A stretch of 48,350 nt of DNA, taken from the NCBI GenBank assembly GCA_003427395.1, contig BFEA01000399.1, forward strand, positions 227,316 to 275,665, in the 5' to 3' direction. Below, one piece after another: positions 21,927 to 32,871 of the stretch (position 1 is the stretch's first letter; each line of letters begins with the position of its first letter). Source of the stretch: Chara braunii. Taxonomy: Eukaryota; Streptophyta; Charophyceae; Charales; Characeae. The translations under genes were made by a program, and so were the position numbers. The notes below the pieces were generated by a model. It worked only from the letters and a program-made list of their open reading frames with translations, was not told the origin of the DNA and ran no database searches.

Positions 21927-24900
21927 CAGACATACAAGTTTCGTGGGCAAGGGCTTGGACTCAGGAGGAATCGAATAGCCTCCGACTGCAGGGCACTTCC
22001 AGGCCCTCGTATCAACGCAGTTCATATAACGACACCATTTGCAATGTTTCTTGTGATCGGCGCCAGAGAAGAGGGCGACAATGGCGATAGTGAACCTGCG
22101 GGAGGACGAACAACACATCATATTCACTGGTTTAGTCATTAAATCCACTGCACCACAAAACGCCCTAGGCTCAAATGTAAAATGGTCATTAAATCCACTG
22201 CACCTCAGAAAGTCCCAGGCGCAAATGTACAATTGTCTAGTCATATCAACCACAAATGGGATGGCAAAACTAACTTCTTCTCAGATTGAGCGGCAAGCAA
22301 TCAACGCATCACAGCACATGGTGAAATGTTTTTTCCGATGACCGGAGCTTATTAGCTTTCGTGGAACGAACTAAATGCATTCCGAAAGATTAAATCCGCT
22401 CGTCGAAACAAAAAAAAAAGTGCAAAGAAAACAGGAACATAACAGCAACTCTCATTCGCTGGACATCAAGAGTACCCGATAGAGGTTTGAACGTGATCTT
22501 ACGCACCCAAGAATGAGGATGACATAGCACAGCACACGAAGAACCTCCGCAACAGGCGTGAGACGATGCTTTGGTCTCAGATCGATTCCACCCTTAACGA
22601 GAGGATCTTCATCAGCTTGTTGGCACNCTTCGCTGTAGGATGGCAATGGCTTGATTAATATCAAGTAACCAAGAACAAGACCGGTGATGAAGGCACCGAT
22701 ATGTCCCCAGTTATCGACAAAAGGCATAAGGCCGAAAATGAGTTCGATCGCGGCGACAAGGCCCAACGTGACTCCCGCNGTGGCCTACACACACATGACG
22801 TACCGACAGAGTTAGCAGTCAGGCAAAGTATCCATCACCCACACACTGGAAAAGAGATGAAGGCGTGGCATGAAATTAACACATTATCAAAGAGGAAGCA
22901 GTCTCGACGAGTTTGCCAGACATTCGAACATGAACACCGGCTCTTGCCCAGCCCGACAAGCCTCTTGCGATTTTACCAGGTCATGATCTGTCAAACTTAC
23001 CTTGTTAATGTATTCTGAACCGTTGATGGCAAGATCTGCACAAGTCATTCCAATCAATCCAAACAAGGGGAACGACCCTCCCACGGAAATGTTTGCCGGA
23101 ACGAGCAGCAGGGCCGACCATAAAGCGCCTCCAATACCAGAGGCGATGTACACAGCAGCGACTGTCACTGCACGACACAAGAGAACACAATTGTAGCGAA
23201 CACAAACGTACCCGTCAAAATACGTCAAAACGCGCGAATGGACAAAATCAACGCGTCGAAACTTTCAAATGCAAGATACGACAAGAGGACGTTCAAATTA
23301 TTGGTAAACATTATCCTACGGGGCCGTTCCTAAAATCTGGAATCGCGTAAGCTAAGCAGGATGCTGCTTGTTTTCTCAAAAAAAAAAAAAAAAAAAAAAA
23401 GCTGGATGATGCTCCCAGATATCACCGGGCGTAATGAATAGGTTTCCCCGGCCTCAGCTCTTGCTTTATGAAATGGAATTCGGGCTCGGAAAAAGAAAAA
23501 CAGATCTGGAATCGACGATTGCGCGGGTCTAACTTAATTGTTACAACCATAAACTGTTGAAATACAGACCGCAGTTCGAATCCAGATTCAATCAAATGAC
23601 CAGAGTAAAGGAGCAAAAACAAATGTCGAAACTGACAAAGGAAACCACGCCTTCTTACTCTTTAGCGGAGGGGTCAATTCGTGTCAGAAAGAAATTCAAA
23701 CAAATATAATCAACGTGACGTTGAATTATTCACGACCCTGACCGTCTTTCTCCTATGACCCTCGAGAATGTCATTTTCATCTCTCTCTCCAGTTATTAAG
23801 CCGACGGAAGCCATCAATACAATGCGATCGACAAGGACTAAGCAAACATGTATAGAATCGATAAAAAAAATACTCCAGACAAGAGATGGGCATACGTACA
23901 TGTGCCGCAATTCCATTCCAGCCGGGTGCCGACGAAGATGAGGCCTAATAATGTTACAATCAAATGAAAGAGTCCCGCATGCAGCCAGAGGCACGTAAAC
24001 AGTCTCCATTCCTGGTGCTTCCTGGATGTACGGCGAGGGTCCAATGCTCCCATTCTAACGAGACTGCAGATATACCAAGCATCACACAATCAACGCAAGT
24101 GATTCAATATCAAGAAAAAAGAAAGAGCACTCGACAATAAAAAGATCAGTTATTGCACGCACGACATCTTTGATTGCGTTAGGGCTTTCGGCGTCGGGCA
24201 GACAGTAAATGAACCGATTATGCAAACAGTAAAAGCAAACCTTACTCCGATCTACGGTACACTATTCTGTCCGAAATTGAAGCCACCAGGCCAAGTGCGC
24301 ATACGAGACACAGGACCATCAATCAGGCACCAGAGCGAAAGCAACGCCACCCGTGACCGGATTCTGCTGCTTCGATCGGTAGGAATAAGGAAAAGATGGC
24401 GGTCATCTCCCTGCGGTATACTCTAGTAGGAAACGTTGGTTTGGAACAAGTCGACAAATCTGGGCAAGAAACCATACAGCGTAAAAGACTGCATTACTCA
24501 ACTTAATGCAACAGAGATACATGAGCTCAGTACGTGACATTGGAGCTGACGAAGCGGAAGAAAGACAAGTGACCATAGAGTATGGAAGACAGGAAGCCCT
24601 TTCGTGCATATAGCCATCCTGCGTTTGAACGAAGCAGGAACCTGCATTCGGACTGCAGCAGTGCAGGTACTCTGTTCACAATCAATCGCTCAGTGAAAAT
24701 GCTTGCATCCATTTGTCTGCAGAGGAACGCGCGAGGGGCAAGCAGGAGAGAAGAGAATTGGAAGCTTATTGCTACCCCTCCACAACACTTCAGTTACCCT
24801 GAAAGATAGCATTACCATTGACACGTAGGAAGGACAAAAGATAGCAAAATAGCGGGATGAGACGGTGGATGAAGCGCATGGGAATAGAGGGGAAGGTGCG

Positions 24901-25241
24901 CTGAATGGAACCAACCGTCAGTTATACGATACGTGTGTACACTTCGTGAAGCGCAAAGACTACAGATGGGGTGGGAGTAAGGGGCGAAGGTGTTGCTCCT
25001 GACATGAAGAAGATACTCACGCTCGAGAGCCTGGTCCAAGAAGCGGGTTTTCCTTCAAATTCTGGAACGAAAACGTCCCCAGCCATCGCATCGCACACGG
25101 TCTCGTTGGGTGCTGCTTCGGACAGTTGTTGATGCCCACGCTTATGACAAATAGCAACAGAGTGATGGAGAAGATAAACCACCACGAAAACCGCCACACT
25201 CTTCTGATTCCATCATGCGTTGGGGTAGGAGCTTCCCCCAT
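21927..25241 (-). CDS. Plant-type rhomboid-like intramembrane protease family protein, five coding exons
   Basis: Exons on the minus strand: 25021-25241, 23900-24063, 23001-23167, 22507-22784 and 21927-22095. They join in frame through GT-AG sites (GTGAGT, GTACGT, GTAAGT, GTGCGT donors; CAG or TAG acceptors). I chose the ATG at 25241 because the family's first helix follows about 17 residues later; the frame is open further upstream, so the start is uncertain. Visible: helix 1 ending in VGINNCP, then ENPLLGP; EWRLFTCLWLHAGLFH (about residues 92-107); ISVGGSFPLFGLIG with the candidate nucleophile Ser about 160; DNWGHIGAF with the candidate base His about 212; a final helix and HCKWCRYMNCV. Rhomboids cut substrates within membranes; plant members sit in Golgi/secretory membranes or organelles. 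Oddities: the Gly after the catalytic Ser is Phe, and the helix-2 Asn is Thr (about 111). If the last donor is not used, the frame ends at 21822, giving about 367 residues. Two Ns lie in exon 4. Confidence 0.88.
22135..22234. repeat. Two-unit 50-bp tandem repeat in rhomboid intron 4
   Basis: GTCATTAAATCCACTGCACC starts both units (22135 and 22185); the rest of each unit matches at about 80%. Lies between exons 4 and 5 of the rhomboid gene. Confidence 0.85.
23377..23402. repeat. Poly(A) tract in rhomboid intron 2
   Basis: About 23 consecutive A residues, preceded by about 50 bp of unrelated sequence and followed by GCTGG. The A-run at 18557-18577 is also followed by GCTGG, and both are followed within about 170 bp by the related B-box-like segment. 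They may be two copies of one retroposon family. Confidence 0.6.
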
Positions 25242-25411
25242 GCTTGAGAGCGAGAACGCCTCTCTATTATCACTTCGAACGGTCCAAAGATTACCAGAAG
25301 CGTTGAAACCGAACCGCTCCCGAACTCTCCGGGCACACCACCCTGCGAACTCTCTATCCTCCTCTGCGTGGCAAGTAAGACACAAAGCCGAAGCCACGCA
25401 CACCCCCTTCC

Positions 25412-25842
25412 GAGCAACCGCTTGCCAGTCAATGGAGAACTCGCGCGAGGAAAAGCGAAGCTCGCCAAGGAACCGATGACAAGGCGATTAAAACATGTAC
25501 CTGGGCTCAGCCAAGGTCAAGATGTGAGTCGACGAACATCTGGAGCCAGAACGAAGTTGAAAGCGATGGCACGCCGGCCAACCGCTAGAAGACCTCACTC
25601 AAAACCCACACCTCAGCTTCTGCATTGCAACCTCTCTCCTCCACCACTAAAAACCTACACTTCAGCTTCTACGCACTGCAACCTCGCTCCTGTGAACACT
25701 CTCCCTCCTGAGCGCCCAGAAAGAGACCAACACGAAAACACGAGCCTCCCGGTAGAGCAACCGCTTGCCAAGAAACCGATGCCAAGTAGATTGAGACATG
25801 TATCGCAGGTAAGCTAAGGACAGAACGAAGGTGAGAGCGATG
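25412..25842. repeat. Imperfect direct duplication upstream of the rhomboid start
   Basis: GAGCAACCGCTTGCCA, AAACCGATGCCAAG, a CATGTA-containing block and CAGAACGAAGGTGAGAGCGA recur at 25412-25570 and 25755-25842; the first copy carries about 70 extra bases. A smaller 50-bp duplication (CACTTCAGCTTCTACGCACT type) lies between, at about 25610-25690. This is the region where the promoter or 5' UTR of the minus-strand rhomboid gene should lie. Confidence 0.6.
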
Positions 25843-26549
25843 GACACGCCGAGCAAGCGCGTGAGTTTACTACCACGCAAAACACTTCAGCGACTGTGTA
25901 CTCCTACCTCACTTCTCTTCTTTTCTTCCGTCTTCATCGATACTTGAACCACCTCTGAGAAATATTTGTGCAGCTAAGGAGGCGTTTCAAATCAAGAGCA
26001 GGCTGTGCAGCTTCGCGCCTTGATGCAAACGAGGCCCACCCCGCGCCTACCAGAGAGTGCCGTTCGTTCGTCGTCAGGCCGTTTTTCGGAAAGCCAGCCG
26101 CCTGGCCACCCGTACCCGTAGCCTCCCGTTGGCCTTTTCCCAGGGGCTTGCTGTGCGTGCATCCCCAACGGTACTCCCCGCGCTTTACGATTGCAGACTG
26201 CGAGAAACCACAACCTTCTTTTGTTTTTTCTTTTTTTTTTATGTTTTTTTTTTCTTTTGAAACCCAGCTCTTTCCGCCCCTACCCGTTTTGTAAGGTCCG
26301 CCGACCTAAACGGAGCAACATGACAAATTAAAAATGGACAAGGTGAGAAATGCCCTACAGTCCCGCAACCTCATCAGGCCATGTTGGGCCTCGCTCTGCT
26401 ACACAACAGTCTACACGCATTTCGCTGTTATTCGAACTACCGGTAGTCCAACGCTTCGAGCGCATCGGGACCGGAAAGGGTCCAAATGCATGAGAGGCGC
26501 ATTGCCCCCCAATTCGCGAGTTTTTCGGCGATGGCCATCATTGAACTTA

Positions 26550-26611
26550 CCGGATTCGAACGTAGGTCTAATTTAGAGCAGCTCATCGGTGTAGCAAATG
26601 AGCTACCCGTT
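26550..26611 (-). mobile_element. tRNA-like fragment, possible SINE head
   Basis: On the minus strand, TA-GCTC (26600-26603 side) and GAGC (26581-26584 side) form a D-arm-like stem with an oversized loop, and the B box GTTCGAATCC lies at 26552-26561. Acceptor and T stems do not pair. It is not a functional tRNA; a degenerate SINE is the better reading. Confidence 0.35.
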
Positions 26612-26619
26612 GATTCAAG

Positions 26620-27542
26620 TCGCCATATTTCTCTTCTCTCAAAAGAAAGGGGGACGGCCTTGAGATATCGTCATAGAACTGACCGGCCCTAGGTAATTCA
26701 GGAAACTAATATTTTGGAACCGAGTTGCTGAAGGGTCTGATGCGCTTCCGCCGGCGCTATGATGCTCGGCACACACACACAATCCGGTAATGAACCGGAA
26801 CCGGCCGCAGCCACTACCACCACCATAGCGCTTCGGCGGAGGTAGGAGAACTGCTAAGCGCCACTTCACCAGTGTGACATAGCTGCAGCTATGGCTTCTC
26901 CCACTGCGGGTTTCGGACTTAGCCTCATATGAACACAAGGTGATTTGGTAGTCCTACGGCGGAAGACTTGAAGTGAAGCAACATGGAACACGACGTCATC
27001 CAGCGTGAAAACTTTGGGCGGAGTGACACGCTATGGCTACATATCCGGCAAGCTTGGTAAGAGCAGGCAGGTGATTTCCACAGTATCTATAACTTTCGAA
27101 GTCTAACGAGTCGAGCCTGGACTTGCAAGGGCGCATGTGAGTAGGGTTGCCCATCACTAGTGACGGCCAATGGTGGAAGCAATTCGGCTTGCCCAAAGAA
27201 GCAGCCAAGCGCCTTCCTATATCCCATTGCTTGAACAATCAGATAGGAAGCCATCATCAAGATGACGGACGTTGTGATGGATCGCGAAGCTCAGTCGCCC
27301 CCGGCCCCTCTGGCGCCTTTTCCCCAGGCTGTCATGGCAGATGCAGGAGAGGAAAACAACAGGATTCGGGGACTAGTCCGCCTATGCTATGACGAAGGGT
27401 CCTACATTCGAACATAGATCCGAGCAAGATGAGTGGGGAAGTACGAGAGGTGTGTTTCAAGGTGCATATGGCTATAGATCAGACTAAGATTAATGGGCCA
27501 AAATAGCATACCGTCAGGTCCGTCACCATTATATTTCGGTAA
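26620..27542. other. Intergenic sequence ahead of the LINE ORF1 fragment
   Basis: (CA)n at 26773-26781 is the only simple repeat. At 27345-27417 a plus-strand frame reads AGEENNRIRGLVRLCYDEGS before a stop; it may be the disrupted N-terminal part of the ORF1-like protein that follows. Confidence 0.4.
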
Positions 27543-28259
27543 GGCGCAAAGTTTTTATCGAGGAAGGTGGAATATGATGTAGTTAGGGCGTACGAAAACG
27601 AAAGAGTGAGAGATGGCTCGTTCGATTCGTTAAAATTTCGTAGAGGAAGAGGTGAAGCAGAAAACCCAATCGTCGTTTCGTATGTAGCTAATAGAGGGGC
27701 GATAGCTGCATGGGTGATAGGAAAAGATAGAGATGAGATTACTCAGGGACCAACACGACATGTATTTGAGTTTAAACCATGGTTGACAAAAGCTCAACTC
27801 AGGGCGCATAGGCAGGAAGAGGACGACACCACCTTTTGGATGATTGCAGTCGAGGTGCCACTGGATGAGTTCCTCTATTTGAAGGCTCGTGTGAGGAGAG
27901 CTATTGGACCTATTATTATGACACACCTGACAGCACGAGATAAGCTAAAGCCATCACTCGTGAATATCAAGTTTGATATCGATCTTGCATACATAGAGTA
28001 CATGTGTGACAAGATCTGGGTAGACACATCGAAGACTGGTGCCTTGGAGATGAAACTTGAATCCTTAGAAACACTGAGATGTAGGCGATGCAGGGGTTTC
28101 TTTCACGTTGGGGTAGAGTGTCGTCGAAACCGACAACACAAGCAAGCATCAAACCAAGATGGTCATGGCTATCAAGGTCGATCGGATTCAAACAACAGTC
28201 GTCCTCCATACCAACAGATTTTTCGACCAACAACAAACATCACAAGCAAAAATCCATGA
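27543..28259 (+). pseudogene. LINE ORF1-like protein fragment (DUF4283-like with CCHC zinc knuckle)
   Basis: An open frame runs from a stop at 27540-27542 to 28259 and has no ATG near its 5' end (the first usable codon at 27567 is GTG), so it is a fragment. The middle (HVFEFKPWLTKAQLRAHRQE, TTFWMIAVEVPLDEFLYLKA, IGPIIMTH) resembles the DUF4283 module of plant LINE ORF1/gag-like proteins. It is followed by C-RR-C-RGFF-H-VGVE-C (CX2CX4HX4C), a retroviral-type zinc knuckle that binds nucleic acid, then a Gln/Asn/Arg-rich tail. Such proteins coat the LINE RNA. No RT frame follows in the next 500 bp, where the big non-coding repeat begins. Confidence 0.6.
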
Positions 28260-30494
28260 GGGAAGGGAACATCCCAAGCCCAAGGCGTGCAACAGTTTGG
28301 TGACAAAATTTATAATCCATGACCTTTGTCTGGGATGCCTCATTAACTCTCAGGCCTGGTAGACGTCTTACATAGCGGCCCTCATAGTCCTTTAGGAGGG
28401 GTTGTTCAACTTGGGTCGTAGTCGTTCCAGAATCTGGTATTCCTACTTGGACTTCAAACCTATTCAAGTTTAATATTATTGTCACACTTAGACACGACGA
28501 TGAATCCAGTCGACATGCATTGGAACTACATATTTTGCTACAACTACTTTATAGTTCAACCTTCATGTCGTACGTGGACTTACCTCCACAAGTAGCAAGA
28601 TGTATGGGTGACATTAGCGGATCATGAAGAGGAAGTAGAATAAAGGAACCATCTGCAAGCGCTACAGTCAACCACAACAACACGGCTACACGAAACAAGG
28701 ACCATCGTCATCGCACACGCTGTCGAGCGAATCGGTCCGGCACCGCATCAGGGCAGCGCGGGACCCTCCCGGCCTCGTCACGCAGGAGTTGGTTTATATC
28801 CTTCGTCGCGAATATACATGGAGCTTCCGCAAGCCGCTCCGACCGAATGCGCTAGCCATACCTCTCGCGAGCCCCTACGACAGGATATGGCCTACGCGAG
28901 GCACGACTTACCTCCACGTTCAAGAGTTGTCACCTCCCTTCGGTGGGCATATCCCCGCCGAGCTACCAGTCCACAGTACGAAAGCTAATCAGTTGCAATC
29001 GCAGAGGTGGACCAGCCGAGGGCGTTTCTCGTTCGTTGTAGCATAGGGGGTACACACGGTAATATGCCTCTATCCGACCCGCACGCGAACCGTCATCTTG
29101 GGGGGCTGAAGTCCCAAGCGCGGTTCGTCGCCGGTCGACTATGACGCATCCCACACACCACGCGCACACCACTTTACGAACAGAAAAATAAAACACACAC
29201 ACACACACTCACACACGCGAAACGACACAACACAAACAACGCGACAACTCTCCTAGCCCCTCGATAGCCAACCCATAACTTTCCAGTACAGAAATCAAAT
29301 AGGCGTCGCGCGCAAGACTTAGTATAAAACCGCGCGGACGCAGGGCCTACTCATATCGACTTGTAATGCAGGCGTACGCAAGCAGTCGCAATGATGGCGT
29401 ACTATGTAGTGCCCATAATCAAGCAGTCCCTCATGGATCCGAGTACCGCTTATGACACTCAAGTGTCAGACTCGAAGTATCGTGAGGGTCTAATCCTTCA
29501 CGACATTGCACAACTGAAGGAATAGCCGTGCAGCCGCCGCGAGACCTCCGGCCTTGGTCTGAGCGTCTCGGTAGGCAAGGCAAATAGGCTCTGCGCGAGG
29601 GAAAATCTCTCCCCTGCAGAGTCTAGGGCTTGGGATGTCCTGGACAAGGACCTCGAATCCCGGCCCAGGACAACGTCCGACTAAGAAAATTCTCAAGAAG
29701 CAAAGCAAAGATAAACGGAGAGGTCATCCCTGGGCCTCTCAGTCTTACCTTCTGAGTATCCCCTTTTGTACGGNGCCCCTTAACCCATGCAGACATTTAC
29801 CCTACGTACACCCATGTATATATGTATATANAGGGGNAAGTACGTGACGATCACTTCTCACAGTCTCATNNGGNTCCCTCACAGCCATATTTATATATGT
29901 GATCGCAGGCAACCAAAACCAGAATCTGATTCATAGCACATACCTACAAATCATATCAATGAGTCAATCGACAACCCATGCATTACACGGAGTCAACCCC
30001 AACCATCTTCAACACTCATACCCCTCGCTTTAGCCATGCAAGCCTCAACCTCATGCTCAACCAACCTTAATTAAATACTCAGTACCTTTGTCGAATGACC
30101 ATTCAATAAAAGTCCGGGTGAAACCATAATGAAGCAATGAAATCACCAGGGCTAAAGCCTTTTAGGTTGAGTGTGGAGGGTGAGTTGGAATTGAGTTGTA
30201 GACCGACGAATCGACAACCGACTTGTTATCAGTGATAACAGATAACGATCCTCAAGGGATCAAGCTGAATCTAATCCTGAAGTTGAATCAGACGATCAAG
30301 AGGACCTGTCATACATGACAGGTCAATGTCCCAAACTAAACCTATAAGTTCATGGAGAACAATCTCCATACTGTATTCTTACCCAAATTATCTTAGGTAG
30401 CTATGTCTAAGCCAATCTCTAATCAATATGGTAAAATCTTCCTTAGTTAGAGTGGACTATCAAAATTGTCACCTGTCAAAACATAATCGATTTC

Positions 30495-31545
30495 CTTTAA
30501 ACTAGGAAAATTTCGGCAGCGCTTTCCGTAGGAAAAGTGCCTTTCCAGAATTTATATAAGTCCAAATATGAAAGACAGAAATAATTTCTAACTCAAAAAG
30601 TCAAAATTATGTCTAACTTCTTGAAATAGCAGAAATTTGGGCAGCACTCCCTTTAGAAAGGGAGACTTTCCATATTTATACTAAGTCAGATACAAAAAGC
30701 AGAAATAATTCATAACTCTAGAGAGTCAAAATCTGTCTAACTCCCTGTAGCAGAAATTCGGGCAGCACTGCCTTTAGAAGGAGAGGCTTTCCAAATTTAT
30801 ACTAAGTCAGATATGAACTCGAAAGACAGCTCGAGTTCAACTTTAGACAAAATTTAATTAACTCCTTAATTTTGTAGAAATTTTGGCAGCACTCCCTCTA
30901 GAAAAGTGCTATGCCAAAATTTATACAAGGCTAAGTCCAAAATTTGAAAGTAACTTTGACTCCCTGAAGTCAAATTTTGTCTAACTCCCTGAATTAACAA
31001 AAATTTGGGCAACACTCCCTCTAGAAAGGGAGACTTTCCAGATTTTAACTAAGTCAGATATGAGAAAGGACAAAGTTGAACTTTTGACAAGTCAAAATTC
31101 AACTAACTCCTTGAATTTGTAGAAATTTTGGCAGCGCTTACCGTAGGAAAAGTAGCTTGCCAAGATTTATACAAAATCAAGTATAAGAAAAAATCTCAGA
31201 AAATGCAAGAATTGACCTAAGTAAAAAAACAATTCTCTGTCAATAGAAAAGTGTTATGCCAAAATTTATACAAGGCTAAGTCCAGAATTTGAAAGTAACT
31301 TTGACTCCCTAAAGTCCAATTTTGTCTAACTCCCTGAATTAGCAAAAATTTCGGCAGCACTCCTTCTAAAAACGGAGACTTCCCAGATTTTAACTAAGTC
31401 AGATATGAGAAAAGACAAAGTTGAACTTTAAACAAGTCAAAATTCAACTAACTCCTTGAATTTGTAGAAATTTTGGCAGCACTTCCCGTAGGGAAAGTAG
31501 CTTGTCAAAATTTATACAAAGCCAAGTATAAGAAAAGATCTTAGA
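30495..31545 (+). repeat. Stem-loop tandem array H1 in copy A (about nine units, period 115-130 bp)
   Basis: Each unit contains AGAAATTTTGGCAGCACT-like sequence, then a short inner hairpin, then TGCCAAAATTTATAC-like sequence. In the unit at 30878-30922 the outer arms AAATTTTGGCA (30878-30888) and TGCCAAAATTT (30912-30922) are perfect, and GCACT (30889-30893) pairs with AGTGC (30905-30909). At 30647-30664 the inner arms are instead CTCCCTTT and AAAGGGAG; at 31482-31497 CTTCCC and GGGAAAG. Outer-arm substitutions are often tolerated as G-U (31123-31133 with 31158-31168; 31468-31478 with 31503-31513). Matching arrays are at 33112-33560 and 35635-36250. Confidence 0.8.
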
Positions 31546-31858
31546 AAATGCAAGAATTGACCTAAGTAAAAAAATTATTACAGAAAATGCAGGAATTGAC
31601 ACTAACTCCTATGACTCTAGCACGTCGCGAGCAACTAAAGCAACTACCTATCAACCTGAAACTCAGACTAAGTAGTGGTCTCACTCAGTCACATGCAAAT
31701 CATACTACAAAGGTAAGTACTCTCACCAATCCCAAGTTAACCTAGACAAACAATAGTTAATGACCTCTCAATTATTTAACCCATTATACACAGCTTACAT
31801 AAGGCATAGGTCAGGCCGCCTGAACTTACAGAACAACTTAACTTAGCCAGGCCTAGAG

Positions 31859-32543
31859 NNNNNNNNNNNNNNNNNNNNNNNNNNNNNNNNNNNNNNNNNN
31901 NNNNNNNNNNNNNNNNNNNNNNNNNNNNNNNNNNNNNNNNNNNNNNNNNNNNNNNNNNNNNNNNNNNNNNNNNNNNNNNNNNNNNNNNNNNNNNNNNNNN
32001 NNNNNNNNNNNNNNNNNNNNNNNNNNNNNNNNNNNNNNNNNNNNNNNNNNNNNNNNNNNNNNNNNNNNNNNNNNNNNNNNNNNNNNNNNNNNNNNNNNNN
32101 NNNNNNNNNNNNNNNNNNNNNNNNNNNNNNNNNNNNNNNNNNNNNNNNNNNNNNNNNNNNNNNNNNNNNNNNNNNNNNNNNNNNNNNNNNNNNNNNNNNN
32201 NNNNNNNNNNNNNNNNNNNNNNNNNNNNNNNNNNNNNNNNNNNNNNNNNNNNNNNNNNNNNNNNNNNNNNNNNNNNNNNNNNNNNNNNNNNNNNNNNNNN
32301 NNNNNNNNNNNNNNNNNNNNNNNNNNNNNNNNNNNNNNNNNNNNNNNNNNNNNNNNNNNNNNNNNNNNNNNNNNNNNNNNNNNNNNNNNNNNNNNNNNNN
32401 NNNNNNNNNNNNNNNNNNNNNNNNNNNNNNNNNNNNNNNNNNNNNNNNNNNNNNNNNNNNNNNNNNNNNNNNNNNNNNNNNNNNNNNNNNNNNNNNNNNN
32501 NNNNNNNNNNNNNNNNNNNNNNNNNNNNNNNNNNNNNNNNNNN
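31859..32543. other. Assembly gap (685 N) inside copy A
   Basis: The flanks match copy C at 36577 and 37266, so the missing piece corresponds to 36578-37265 (688 bp), nearly the same length as the gap. Three apparent long open frames across it are artefacts. Confidence 0.97.
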
Positions 32544-32777
32544 GCAATCAGGCCACCTGAACTTACAGAACAGCCTGACCCTCCATGCAAACCATATCAC
32601 TGGGTCTCCCCAAACTTATGGGGACATCCCAGCCTTCAGACTCCATGCAAAACCAAAAAGAAACAAAGCGTTGGGGTTCCCCATACCTTTTGGGGACATC
32701 CCAGCCTTCAGAGTCCATGCAAAGCCAAAAAGAAACAAAGCGTTGGGGTTCCCCAAACTTATGGGGACTCCCCAGCC
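32544..32777 (+). repeat. AACTTA-loop hairpins (H2) in copy A, with a 74-bp tandem unit
   Basis: Hairpins: TCAGGC/GCCTGA around a 19-base loop (32548-32578); CTGGG-TCCCC/GGGGA-CCCAG around AAACTTAT (32600-32632); TCCCC/GGGGA around ATACCTTTT (32678-32696); TGGGG-TCCCC/GGGGA-CCCCA around AAACTTAT (32744-32774). The last units lie in a 74-bp tandem repeat (CAGCCTTCAGACTCCATGCA start). The counterpart in copy C is 37266-37465. Confidence 0.8.
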
Positions 32778-32871
32778 TTAATGACCCGGTCAATCATCAT
32801 TCAAATCCTCCCATCATCCTGCCCTTCTCTGATGCAGTTTTTTTCAACAGTCTGACTTCATACAACCAACA

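Larger units (their letters stand above)
28725..32871 (+). repeat. Large non-coding repeat, copy A (contains a gap)
   Basis: Starts at TCGAGCGAATCGGTCCGGCA and matches copy C (33857-37557) at roughly 90-95% from 28725 to 31858, and again from 32544 to 32871 after the 685-N gap. Landmarks shared with C: a TATAAAA at 29333-29339 (34454-34460 in C), a (CA)n at about 29192-29210, the TGACACT-CA-AGTGTCA hairpin (29453-29468), a stem-loop array (30495-31545) longer than in C, and the start of the AACTTA-loop hairpins. No frame is conserved between the copies beyond what nucleotide identity forces. It could be a non-autonomous retroelement or a long satellite; no LTR-type ends were established. Confidence 0.85.

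Noticed and set aside
31776-32600. Long open frames of 234-274 codons on the minus strand
   Set aside because: They consist almost entirely of N (assembly gap).
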